From contig JAFIEQ010000005.1 in assembly GCA_020832455.1 (NCBI GenBank), positions 1 to 60,953 of the forward strand: 60,953 bases of DNA, in the 5' to 3' direction. The stretch comes from Nitriliruptoraceae bacterium (lineage in GTDB: Bacteria; Actinomycetota; Nitriliruptoria; Nitriliruptorales; Nitriliruptoraceae). Below are positions 53,113-60,953 of this stretch, in pieces; positions within the stretch are counted from its first letter, which is position 1; every line of letters begins with the position of its first letter. A program made the position numbers and the translations under genes. Under the pieces are notes generated by a model. The model was not told where the DNA came from, did no database searches, and saw only the letters and a list, made by a program, of their open reading frames with translations.

Positions 53113-54183
53113 GTGAAGGGCCTGGTCCTGGCCGGCGGGGCCGGCACCCGGCTGCGCCCGATCACTTACACCTCGGCCAAGCAGCTGGTCCCGGTCGCGA
53201 ACAAGCCCATCCTGTTCTACGGCCTGGAGCAGCTCCGCGACGCTGGGATCACCGACATCGGCATCGTCGTCGGCGACACGCATCAGGAGGTCCGCGCCGC
53301 CGTCGGGGACGGCAGCGACCTCGGCATCCAGGTGACCTACATCCACCAGCCGCAGCCGCTCGGGCTCGCGCACGCGCTGCTGACGGCCGCGGACTACCTC
53401 GGCGACGACGACATCGTGATGTTCCTCGGCGACAACCTCATCGAGGGCGGCATCACCGGCCCGGTCGACGCGTTCACCGCCGATCGCCCCGACGCGCAAC
53501 TGCTGCTCAAGCCCGTCGCCGACCCGCAGCGCTTCGGCGTGGCCGTGCTCGACGACGCCGGCGGCATCGTGCGCCTGGTCGAGAAGCCCGCCGACCCGCC
53601 GTCCGACCTGGCGCTGGTGGGCGTCTACCTGTTCACCCCGGCCATCCTCGACGCGGCCCGCGTCATCTCCCCCTCCGCGCGTGGCGAGCTGGAGATCACC
53701 GACGCGATCCAGCACCTGATCGACGGTGGCGGCCGCGTGCGTGCGTCGGTGCTGGACGGCTGGTGGTTGGACACCGGCAAGAAGGACGAGCTCCTCGACG
53801 CGAACCGGATCGTGTTGGGCTCGATCACCCGCCGCATCGACGGCGAGGTGGATGCCGACTCCACCGTCACCGGCGAGGTCGTCATCGAGGCCGGCGCGGT
53901 GCTGCGCAACTCCACCGTCCGCGGGCCCGCCGTCATCGGCGCGGACGCGGTGCTCGAGGACGTGCACGTCGGGCCCTTCACCTCGATCGCCCCACGGTGC
54001 CAACTGACGCGCTGCGAGGTCGAGTTCTCCGTGCTGCTCGCCGGCTGCACCGTCCGCGACGTGCCTCGACTCGAGGGCTCGCTGATCGGCCGGGAGGTCA
54101 CGATCACCCGCACCGCCCGGCGTCCGGCCGCCCACCGTTTCATGGTCGGCGACCACGCCCACCTCGAACTCCCGGAGGGCTGA
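53113..54183 (+). CDS. rmlA: Glucose-1-phosphate thymidylyltransferase, long form
   Basis: The 356-residue protein starts MKGLVLAGGAGTRLRPITYTSAKQL, the nucleotidyltransferase signature, with VMFLGDNLIEGG and LVEKPADPPSDLALVGVY later. The C-terminal third is a left-handed beta-helix (TVTGEVVIEAGAVLRNSTVRGPAVIG), which marks the long StrD-like actinobacterial RmlA. It makes dTDP-glucose, the first step toward dTDP-rhamnose. The GTG at 53113 comes directly before the conserved start. rmlB follows after four bases. Confidence 0.93.
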   Translation: MKGLVLAGGAGTRLRPITYTSAKQLVPVANKPILFYGLEQLRDAGITDIGIVVGDTHQEVRAAVGDGSDLGIQVTYIHQPQPLGLAHALLTAADYLGDDDIVMFLGDNLIEGGITGPVDAFTADRPDAQLLLKPVADPQRFGVAVLDDAGGIVRLVEKPADPPSDLALVGVYLFTPAILDAARVISPSARGELEITDAIQHLIDGGGRVRASVLDGWWLDTGKKDELLDANRIVLGSITRRIDGEVDADSTVTGEVVIEAGAVLRNSTVRGPAVIGADAVLEDVHVGPFTSIAPRCQLTRCEVEFSVLLAGCTVRDVPRLEGSLIGREVTITRTARRPAAHRFMVGDHAHLELPEG

Positions 54184-54187
54184 GACC

Positions 54188-55183
54188 ATGCGCGTGCTCG
54201 TCACCGGCGGCGCCGGGTTCATCGGCGCCAACTTCATCCACCACGTGCTGGCCACCCAGGGCGACGAGGTCCGGATCACCAACCTCGACGCCTTGACCTA
54301 CGCGGGCAACCTCGCCTCGTTGGCCTCCGTCGCGGACGACCCGCGCTACTCCTTCGTGCACGGCGACGTCCGCGACGCACAGGTCGTCGACCGCCTGGTC
54401 GCCGATGCGGACGCGGTCGTGCACTTCGCTGCGGAGTCGCACGTCGACCGCTCGATCGACGGCCCGCAGGTGTTCCTCGACACCAACGTGGTCGGCGCGG
54501 GTGTGGTGTTCGACGCCTGCCGCCGCGCCGAGGTCGAACGGGTGCTGCACATCTCGACCGACGAGGTCTACGGCTCCGTGGCGGAGCCGGGCTCGTTCGT
54601 GGAGACCGACCCGATGGAGCCCAACAGCCCGTACTCGGCCTCCAAGGCGGCCGCGGACCTGCTGGCGCGCAGCTACGCCACCACCTACGGCTTTCCCGTC
54701 ACCGTGACCCGCACGACCAACAACTTCGGGCCGTTCCACTACCCGGAGAAGGTCGTGCCGCTGTTCATCACCAACCTGCTCGACGGGCTGAAGGTGCCGC
54801 TGTATGGCGACGGTTCGAACGTGCGGGACTGGACCTACGTGGTCGACAACGCCGCGGCGCAGTGGCTGGCGCTGACGTCTGGCACCCCGGGCGAGGTCTA
54901 CAACGTCGGCGCTGGCAACGAGTGCTCGAACCTGGAGCTGACCCACGCGATCCTGGACCGGCTCGGCGCGGACGAGTCGTCGATCGAGCGGGTCGCCGAC
55001 CGGCCGGGCCACGACCAGCGCTACTCGGTCGACAGCGCGAAGATCCGCGCGCTCGGGTGGGCGCCGACGGTCAGCTTCGAGGAGGCACTGGACGCGACGA
55101 TCGCCTGGTACCGAGCCAACGAGGACTGGTGGCGGCCGCTGAAGGAAGCCGGCGCGTCGGCCCGGCGTGGGGTGCGCGGATGA
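54188..55183 (+). CDS. rmlB: dTDP-glucose 4,6-dehydratase
   Basis: The 331-residue extended SDR enzyme has VTGGAGFIGANFIHHVL at the NAD site, the catalytic STDEVYG loop and YSASKAAADLL (YxxxK), then TRTTNNFGPFHYPEKVVPL and GDGSNVRDWTYVVDN, which are diagnostic for RmlB. It converts dTDP-glucose to dTDP-4-keto-6-deoxyglucose. It lies directly behind rmlA and 106 bases before rmlD. Confidence 0.95.
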   Translation: MRVLVTGGAGFIGANFIHHVLATQGDEVRITNLDALTYAGNLASLASVADDPRYSFVHGDVRDAQVVDRLVADADAVVHFAAESHVDRSIDGPQVFLDTNVVGAGVVFDACRRAEVERVLHISTDEVYGSVAEPGSFVETDPMEPNSPYSASKAAADLLARSYATTYGFPVTVTRTTNNFGPFHYPEKVVPLFITNLLDGLKVPLYGDGSNVRDWTYVVDNAAAQWLALTSGTPGEVYNVGAGNECSNLELTHAILDRLGADESSIERVADRPGHDQRYSVDSAKIRALGWAPTVSFEEALDATIAWYRANEDWWRPLKEAGASARRGVRG

Positions 55184-55289
55184 CGACGCGGTGCAGCGGC
55201 ACCGGCGGCCCTGCAGCTGCGGCCGAGATGGGAGCGCGGCCGGATGCTCGGTCGCGTGCGTGCGCGCTCGGTCAGCGGGAGGCGGCGCG

Positions 55290-56153
55290 ATGAAGGTGCT
55301 GGTCACCGGCGCCGGCGGGATGCTCGGCCACGACGTGCTGGCCGCGTTCGCCGACACGGAGGTCACCGGCCTGGACCGGGCCGCGCTGGACATCACCGAC
55401 GAGGCAGCCGTCACCCAGGCCGTGTTCGAGCTCGCACCCGACCTGATCGTCAACACCGCCGCCTACACCGACGTCGACGGCTGCGAATCCGATCCGGCGA
55501 CCGCCCACGCGGTCAACGCGCTCGGGCCGTGGTGGCTGGCACGGGCTGCGGACCGCTCCGGCGCGCACCTGATCACCGTGTCCACCGACTACGTCTTCGA
55601 CGGCGAGGCGCCGATCGGTCCCGGAGGGGCGCCACGGGCCTGGACGGAGTTCGATCCGATCCAGCCGATCAACGCCTACGGCCGCTCCAAGGCCGCCGGC
55701 GAGCAGCTGGTCCGCGAGACGCTGCGCCGGCACACCATCGTGCGCACCGCGTGGCTGCAGGGCACGCACGGTCGCTGCTTCCTCGACTCCATCTGCAACG
55801 CCGCGGCGGCCGGACGCGACCTGACGGTCGTGGACGACCAGCACGGTTCGCCGACGTTCTGCGCGGACCTGGCGGTGGGCTTGCGCGCCGTCGCGGCGCG
55901 CGGGGTGACCGGGACGCTCAACCTGGTCAACGCCGGGCAGGCGAGCTGGCACGAGCTGGCCGCCGCCGCGGTCGCCGCGATCGGGCTGGACGTCGAGGTG
56001 GCACGCCAGCGGTCCTCGGCGCTGGACCGGCCCGCGCCGCGCCCGGCGTGGAGCGTGCTCGACTCCATGCACGCCCGGGCGGTCGGGCTGCCCGAGCTGC
56101 CGCACTGGCGCGACGGGCTGGCTCGCTGGGCGCAGGCGCGCGGCTCGGCCTGA
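55290..56153 (+). CDS. rmlD: dTDP-4-dehydrorhamnose reductase
   Basis: The 287-residue SDR reductase opens MKVLVTGAGGMLGHDVLAAF, has NTAAYTDVDGCE, then STDYVFDG and YGRSKAAGE (YxxxK), and VRTAWLQGTHG, the RmlD set. It performs the last step to dTDP-L-rhamnose. The ATG at 55290 has GGGAGG upstream. The epimerase gene rmlC, usually in such clusters, is not found between rmlA and rmlD or elsewhere in the window. Confidence 0.93.
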   Translation: MKVLVTGAGGMLGHDVLAAFADTEVTGLDRAALDITDEAAVTQAVFELAPDLIVNTAAYTDVDGCESDPATAHAVNALGPWWLARAADRSGAHLITVSTDYVFDGEAPIGPGGAPRAWTEFDPIQPINAYGRSKAAGEQLVRETLRRHTIVRTAWLQGTHGRCFLDSICNAAAAGRDLTVVDDQHGSPTFCADLAVGLRAVAARGVTGTLNLVNAGQASWHELAAAAVAAIGLDVEVARQRSSALDRPAPRPAWSVLDSMHARAVGLPELPHWRDGLARWAQARGSA

Positions 56154-56442
56154 CCCGGCGTTGCGGCTCGAGGGCCTGACGCGGGGCCGAACCCGCCCGT
56201 TCGCGGCTGCCCGTCCGCGCCCGCGGGTCCGCGCCCGGTCGTGAGCGCCCCCCTGCGCCCGCCCCGCTTGCGGCGCCCCCGCGCCCCGTCCAACCCATCG
56301 CGTAGCAGTTGGCGCACCCTGGGCCCCCTTCGCTACCCAACTTCGGCCCCCACGCACGCCGCCGCGCAGGGAACGCACGGGGTGTGGCCATCGTCTGACC
56401 GGGCGCTACTGTCCTGCGCTCGAGATAATCGGGGGGAACGTG

Positions 56443-57126
56443 ATGACACGATACGTCGCGCTCGGCGCGGCGCTCGCGCTGCTCCTCGCCGCCTGCAACG
56501 GCGGCGACGATGAGCAGGCCATCGAGCCGATCCCTCCCCCGGACACCGCCGAGGACGACGACCCGGACGAGCCCGACGACCCGGAACCCGAGCTCGAGGA
56601 AGAACCCGAACCGGACCCGGAACCCGACCCCGAGCCCGAACCCAACGGCGTCGACGTCACGGTCATCCCCGACGAGATCACCCCCGAGTACGTCGAAGCC
56701 GTGCTCTTCGAACTCGAGACCCTCTTCGCAGAGTCCTTCGCTGAGTTTGGGGAAGCTGGCGAGGTCACGCCTAGGGCCGCAGACGTTCTCGACGCGGCAT
56801 TCTCGGATGAGCAGGCGGTCGCTCGCATCTCCGCGCTCGCTCAACGCGAGGACGGTGACCGATTTCTCGGAGTTGACGACATCGAGCCGCGCGGCCACTC
56901 AGTCGTGGAACTGCTCGACACAGCCGATGGGTGCGTCTACGCCGAAACATTGATCGACCCGAGCGGCCTGACTGGACAGGCAGAAACGGAGATCACTGCC
57001 TTCGTTCTACTGCGACCACCAGACAACATAAGGACACAGAATCTGAACCCAACACCTTGGGTCTTCTGGTCGATCGCAGGCGGAGATCCAGAGGACTCAC
57101 GGGAGCGGCAGCCATGCTCAGGCTGA
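56443..57126 (+). CDS. Lipoprotein with acidic Pro/Glu linker
   Basis: About 227 residues. A lipobox LLLAAC (cysteine near residue 18) marks it as a lipoprotein. A Pro/Glu/Asp linker (about 25-70) is followed by a globular part with two cysteines (DGCVYAETLID and RQPCSG). The start is at ATG 56443, after GGGGGGAACGTG; the GTG at 56440 is an alternative. It overlaps by 13 bases the next gene, so the pair is probably co-expressed. I do not recognise a family. Confidence 0.72.
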   Translation: MTRYVALGAALALLLAACNGGDDEQAIEPIPPPDTAEDDDPDEPDDPEPELEEEPEPDPEPDPEPEPNGVDVTVIPDEITPEYVEAVLFELETLFAESFAEFGEAGEVTPRAADVLDAAFSDEQAVARISALAQREDGDRFLGVDDIEPRGHSVVELLDTADGCVYAETLIDPSGLTGQAETEITAFVLLRPPDNIRTQNLNPTPWVFWSIAGGDPEDSRERQPCSG

Positions 57127-57980
57127 CGGTGACTGTGATTCTGGCTCTCTTCCTCTCCCTTCTGGCGTCAGCGCCAGCGTCAGCGTCGTCCGCTGACGAC
57201 GAGATCGACGCGTTCGCTGAAGACGACAAGTTGACCACGGAGGCCGGGGACCGAACCCAACAGCAAGAACAGCAGAACGCCACTCAGAGCGAGAACGAGC
57301 CCGCAAACACGGAGCCAGCAATCGGTGCCTGGCGCGCATCAGTCGTCCCGAGCACGGAGGACCCGGGCAGCTTCTGTGTCGATCGAACCTTCGTGTTCGG
57401 TGTCGATCCGGAGAGCGGCACGGCTGCGGAGTGGGCCGCCCAGGAGGCGTTCTACCTGCGTGGCGACACCATCGATGAGATGGGCGGCGCCGGTTTCGAG
57501 CTCTGCGCCGGCACCCCGACCGATGAGATGACCGCGGACCTGGTCGCGCCCGGGTTCGTCCGGCAGGTCCGCCTCCCTGCGATCGAACCGCGGATCGACC
57601 CCGGCTTCGCCATCACCGGTCTCCCTGCCTACCTCGTGGTCGAGAACCAGGACGACTTCCTCTACTCCACCGACATCCCCGGCTGGGGCACCCTCGCCGC
57701 GGACTTCCGACTCGAGCGGGTCGAGGTCGACTGGGGCGACGGCACCGACCCGCAGATCTACACGGACGGCAGACGCGGCGCCCCCTACGACGGACCCGCC
57801 GGCCTGCAGATCAGCCACGACTACCGCAACGTCGACACCGACAACCAGGTCGAGGTCACCACCACGTGGTCGGCCGAGTGGAGCCTCGCCGGCGCGAGCG
57901 GAACCGTCGCCGGCATGTCGACCACCACCGACCTGGAACTCCCCATCCGCGAGTACCGCGCCGTCCGCGTCGCCCCGTGA
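57114..57980 (+). CDS. Secreted protein of unknown function with PKD-like beta segment
   Basis: About 288 residues. The signal peptide ends near PASASS; a Gln/Glu-rich stretch follows (about 35-60). A cysteine pair (SFCVDRTFVF and FELCAGTPTDEM) and the segments VEVDWGDGTDPQIYTDG and LQISHDYRNVDTDNQVEV resemble a PKD-type beta-sandwich, but no family was identified. The gene overlaps the lipoprotein gene upstream; the two may work together at the membrane surface. Confidence 0.72.
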   Translation: MLRLTVTVILALFLSLLASAPASASSADDEIDAFAEDDKLTTEAGDRTQQQEQQNATQSENEPANTEPAIGAWRASVVPSTEDPGSFCVDRTFVFGVDPESGTAAEWAAQEAFYLRGDTIDEMGGAGFELCAGTPTDEMTADLVAPGFVRQVRLPAIEPRIDPGFAITGLPAYLVVENQDDFLYSTDIPGWGTLAADFRLERVEVDWGDGTDPQIYTDGRRGAPYDGPAGLQISHDYRNVDTDNQVEVTTTWSAEWSLAGASGTVAGMSTTTDLELPIREYRAVRVAP

Positions 57981-58199
57981 GCCGAGCCCCTGGACGACGG
58001 AGCCTTCGCCCCACCGAACTTGGACGAACCGACGAACCACGCCGAGCAGGGCCGACCGCGATGGGCCTGCGCGCAGAGCCCACGACGCGGAGCCTGCGGA
58101 AACGTAGGGTTGGCGCCTGATGGGTGGTAGTGCAGCCGGCTGGCTCAGGACCGGCGCACCGGCTGATCCGAAGCGCAGCCACCGCGCCCGTAGCCCGGA

Positions 58200-58802
58200 T
58201 CAGTCCAGCACGGGCGCCCCGAAGCTCGCGGACTCGAGCACTCCGATGAACTCGTCGATGTAGTCGAGGAAGATGTCCGGCCCGTCCTCGTCGCCCGGCC
58301 CGGGGAACGGCGCGGACAGCACCACGATCTGCCTCGACGGGATGACCGTGACCATCTCGCGCGTCGGGACCCCGTCGGTCACGTACGCGTAGATCAGCTG
58401 CGTCGCCGGCACCTCGCCCTGCAGCTCGATCCGCTGATCCGACTCGAGCGTCGCCTCCTGCTGCTCGACGAACCGCCGCCAGTCGTCGGGCGTGGTGTTC
58501 GGCTCGAACGTGAAGAACATCCCGACCGTGCCCGACTCGTCGTCCTCCGGCGGACCCGCCGCGATCTCCTCATCGGTCAGCGGCTCCCCACCCATGTTGA
58601 TGTCGCGGTTGGACAGGCTCAGGCGGGTCTCCTCCTCCTCGACGAGGTACCAGCCGCCCGGCAGATCCATCTGCACGTTGCGCCACTCCACCGAGCTCGG
58701 CTGCGACCCACTGCCACCGCCACACGCGCCCAACACGAGCGCGAGCACCAGCGCCAACGACACGCGTCCCACGAGCCGGTTGCGTGCCACGAACCTCGCC
58801 AT
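58200..58802 (-). CDS. Lipoprotein of unknown function
   Basis: About 200 residues. A signal peptide with lipobox LVLGAC (cysteine near residue 25) is followed by a small globular domain: MDLPGGWYLVEEEETRLSLSNRD, WRRFVEQQEATLESD, REMVTVIPSRQIVVLSAPFPG. The domain resembles PsbP/Mog1-like or LpqN-type lipoproteins in shape (a fatty-acid-binding-protein-like fold), which is a weak inference. ATG at 58802 has AAAGGA upstream; a longer start at 58829 would add nine residues. Confidence 0.72.
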   Translation of the reverse strand: MARFVARNRLVGRVSLALVLALVLGACGGGSGSQPSSVEWRNVQMDLPGGWYLVEEEETRLSLSNRDINMGGEPLTDEEIAAGPPEDDESGTVGMFFTFEPNTTPDDWRRFVEQQEATLESDQRIELQGEVPATQLIYAYVTDGVPTREMVTVIPSRQIVVLSAPFPGPGDEDGPDIFLDYIDEFIGVLESASFGAPVLD

Positions 58803-58943
58803 CGTCGGGTCCTTTCCGATGCCTGTCATCAGCGGTGCTCGGCGGGACCCCGCGGTGGTGCGGATGACGGGCTGCCGGCAACGTCGAGGTGACTTCGGAG
58901 CGTACGGCGTGCGCGTTCGGCCATCCCGCCCCCGCCGGTGCCC

Positions 58944-60953
58944 CTAGCCCTGCCGCCCGTTGCCGTCGTGGTCGGACCGCTCGCCGTCCGCATCCGCGGC
59001 TCGCTCCGCGTCCTCACGGGAACGCCGCGCGCCGAGCCAGGCCGGCTCCGGGTCGTCGGTCGAGACGATCACCGACAGCTGCGCGGTCGTGCGGAGCAGG
59101 TCGTCGTGGGCGTCATCGACGTCGCGGACCGGGCGTGGATCGACCCGCTGCAGCTCGTCGGTCCGATCCGCGTCGTCGTCCGCCGTAGCGTCCGCGTCGC
59201 TCGGCGCGGGTGCGACCGGCGTGTCCGAGACCGGCGCGTCAACCGTCGGTGCGTCAGCCACCGGTGCGTCCGACAACGGCGTGTCCGACACCGGCGAGGT
59301 GGCAGGCTCCTCGACGCCGGCGGCGGGGTCGCCGGCCGCCGGGTCCTGCGCGTCGTGCGTGCCGATCCCGCCCGGGGTCCGCTCGTCCGCGGTCGGGGCC
59401 GGCCGGTCCTCCGACGGAGCGGGGGCGGGCGCGGCAGTCGACGGGGGCAGGACGACGCCGGCCGGTGGGGTCAGGTGGACCGCTGGCGGCGGCAGGTGCC
59501 GGCGCAGGTCGGTCCGGGGGTCCTCGCCGCGTGCCAGGCCGACGGGACCGGTGTCCATCAGCGGTTCGTCGTACGGCTCGGCGACTGCGGCGGCGGACCC
59601 ATCGGTCGGCGCCGCATCGTCGGGAACCTCGAGCTGCTCGTCGGCCAACTCGGGCTGGTCGGCATTCGACTCGGGCTGGTCGGCAGCCGCGGGGACGTCG
59701 GCCGGACCATCGCGGTCGTCCTGCCACGGGGCCGTGTCGAGCTCGGACAGCCCGGCGAGCGCGATGGCGGCCTGCTCCGCCGCCTCGTCGATCAGCTCGA
59801 CGGGCCGGCGCTCCGAGGCCGGGTGCGTGTGCTCCGCCGCAGGTTCGGGCGCGTCGTGTGCGGCAGGCTCATCGGCCGACTCGTCCGCGGCCGGCTCTGC
59901 CCACGCCGGCACGTCGTCGTGGGAGGTCTCCTCTGCGGCGGACTCCTCGGCGATCGGCGCGGTGTCGGGCAACGACTCCTGGGTCGCCGCGGGCGCACCG
60001 GCGGCGTCGTCCAACGCATCGTCGACGAGGCTCGCGGCCAGGCCGGCCCACGCTGCAGGATCCATCGGGACCGCCGGCGGCGCGCCAGGGTCGCGGTCCA
60101 CGGCCGCGGGCGCATCCGCCTCAGCCGCCTCAGCCGTCGTGACGGCATCGTCGGGTGCCGGTTCCTCCGCGGTGGCGGCATCCGGCTCTGCCGAGGCAGC
60201 GTCCGGCTCGGTGAGCTCACCCTCGGTTCCGTCGACCGCGGCGGCTGGCTCGGGTTCGGGGTCGGTGGATGGCTCCGGCTGGATCGCCTCGGGCGGAGCA
60301 GTCCCCGCGTCCGGTTGAAGGGCCTCGGCCTGGTCCCCGACGACCGCGTCGGGCTCCGCCGCGTCGTCAGCAGCCACGTCCGTGTGGTCCGACGTGGTTG
60401 CGCTGTCGTCCGCGTCCGTCTGCTGCGACGTGGCCGGGCTGCCGTCGGTGGCCGTGGGATCCGGCGCGGCGGGCTCCGGCGTGTCGGTCGCCTCGGGCGC
60501 CAGCCCAGCCATCGGAGGCACGACCGGCGATCCGGCCGCGGCGGCAGCGGAGCTGAGGCCCAGCCCGAACTGATCGGTGGGGACCGACGGGCCAGCCGAG
60601 CTGTCCCCAGCCTCGTCGCCGTCGGACGCAGCCGGGGTGCCCGGCCCAGCGTCGGCCACCGGGCCGTCCGCGGCGGCGGGGTCGGCCGCGAACTCGGCAT
60701 CTGCGGACGCGACGTCCTCGGGGGCGGGCTCCGCGGCAGCCTCGGGCGCAGGCTCGGCATCCGCGGGCGCGATCGCCTCGGGGGTTGGCTCGGGCTCGGG
60801 CTCCGCGGGCGCGATGGCTTCGGGGGCGGCCTCGGGCTCGGGCTCCGCTGGAACCTCGTCGACCGGGGGTTCAGCGGTGGCCGGCTCCGACTGCGCTGAC
60901 GCAGCTGGCTCCGGCTCGGCGTCGACGGAAGGTCCGGGAGCGGCGTCGACGCC
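58944..60953 (-). CDS. Very long Ala/Glu/Asp/Pro-rich protein (partial, N-terminus off window)
   Basis: Read leftward, the frame is open from the right edge to the stop at 58944, at least 669 residues. Composition is almost wholly Ala, Glu, Asp, Pro, Thr, with imperfect repeats such as PEPTPEAIAPAEPEPEP and PAPEAAAEPAPED. Only the last 60 residues, LLRTTAQLSVIVSTDDPEPAWLGARRSREDAER, look folded. No signal peptide or domain was visible in the part present. The plus strand also has a long open frame here, but acidic low-complexity composition on the minus strand is the more protein-like. It may be a surface or septum-associated linker protein. Confidence 0.55.
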   Translation of the reverse strand, partial: GVDAAPGPSVDAEPEPAASAQSEPATAEPPVDEVPAEPEPEAAPEAIAPAEPEPEPTPEAIAPADAEPAPEAAAEPAPEDVASADAEFAADPAAADGPVADAGPGTPAASDGDEAGDSSAGPSVPTDQFGLGLSSAAAAAGSPVVPPMAGLAPEATDTPEPAAPDPTATDGSPATSQQTDADDSATTSDHTDVAADDAAEPDAVVGDQAEALQPDAGTAPPEAIQPEPSTDPEPEPAAAVDGTEGELTEPDAASAEPDAATAEEPAPDDAVTTAEAAEADAPAAVDRDPGAPPAVPMDPAAWAGLAASLVDDALDDAAGAPAATQESLPDTAPIAEESAAEETSHDDVPAWAEPAADESADEPAAHDAPEPAAEHTHPASERRPVELIDEAAEQAAIALAGLSELDTAPWQDDRDGPADVPAAADQPESNADQPELADEQLEVPDDAAPTDGSAAAVAEPYDEPLMDTGPVGLARGEDPRTDLRRHLPPPAVHLTPPAGVVLPPSTAAPAPAPSEDRPAPTADERTPGGIGTHDAQDPAAGDPAAGVEEPATSPVSDTPLSDAPVADAPTVDAPVSDTPVAPAPSDADATADDDADRTDELQRVDPRPVRDVDDAHDDLLRTTAQLSVIVSTDDPEPAWLGARRSREDAERAADADGERSDHDGNGRQG

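Noticed and set aside
58938-60899. Plus-strand open frame of about 650 codons opposite the acidic protein
   Set aside because: It translates to an Arg/Gly/Val-rich sequence without domains, the normal mirror of a GCC/GAG-rich coding strand.
1-60953. tRNA, rRNA, riboswitch or CRISPR loci
   Set aside because: None was recognised by eye on either strand; a covariance-model search would be needed to exclude small RNAs.

Overview
The window is about 61 kb of very GC-rich DNA with dense, often overlapping genes. Start codons are frequently GTG. Codon use, GuaB3-like and RmlA-long-type proteins, DUF5941, and many secreted proteins ending in S-layer-homology (SLH) triplets all point to an actinobacterium. 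A deep lineage such as Nitriliruptoria/Euzebya is my guess, and the sequence does not settle it. No rRNA, tRNA or CRISPR array was seen. The main theme is the cell envelope: making, exporting and modifying surface glycopolymers, and anchoring enzymes to the wall.

Region 1 (1-7.5 kb, all minus strand): a partial GuaB3-like IMP dehydrogenase homologue, an ExoA-like glycosyltransferase translationally coupled to a coiled-coil lytic transglycosylase, an SLH-anchored subtilisin, and an SLH-anchored protein with a peptidase-M15-like domain. Region 2 (7.7-14.5 kb): an intact ISL3 element, then visibly lower-GC genes (a GT2/CDP-glycerol glycerophosphotransferase fusion and a GT2) with a second, broken ISL3 relic between them. 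This looks like an imported serotype-like island.

Region 3 (14.5-24.5 kb, minus): a long polymer operon. It holds a GT2, an ABC-2 permease and ATPase of the Wzm/Wzt or TagGH type, a polyprenyl-phosphate sugar transferase, a CDP-alcohol phosphatidyltransferase, a DUF5941 membrane protein, a nucleotidyltransferase and a membrane-linked CDP-glycerol glycerophosphotransferase homologue. Region 4 (24.6-35.3 kb): four divergent plus-strand glycosyltransferase genes, then a minus-strand set of GT-C-like membrane protein, glycerol-1-phosphate-dehydrogenase-like enzyme, second CDP-alcohol phosphatidyltransferase and GT2. Together, regions 3 and 4 suggest a wall polymer containing a polyol (perhaps glycerol-1) phosphate that is built on a lipid carrier and exported by the ABC pair.

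Region 5 (35.4-49.9 kb): five more SLH-triplet proteins (nuclease/lamin-tail, PGRP amidase, CAP, GH43-like propeller, glucosaminidase-like). Among them lie a GT4, a CsaB-like polysaccharide pyruvyltransferase, a flippase-like membrane protein, an IS30 relic, and a complete IS21 element with matched ends and a target duplication, inserted in an older istB relic. CsaB-type pyruvylation of the wall polymer is what SLH domains bind in characterised systems, so this gene and the seven SLH proteins in the window make a coherent anchoring system.

Region 6 (50-61 kb): UDP-glucose 6-dehydrogenase, an acidic membrane-anchored surface protein, rmlA, rmlB and rmlD for dTDP-rhamnose (no rmlC here), two small secreted or lipoprotein genes, a further lipoprotein, and a very long Ala/Glu/Asp/Pro-rich protein that runs off the right edge.
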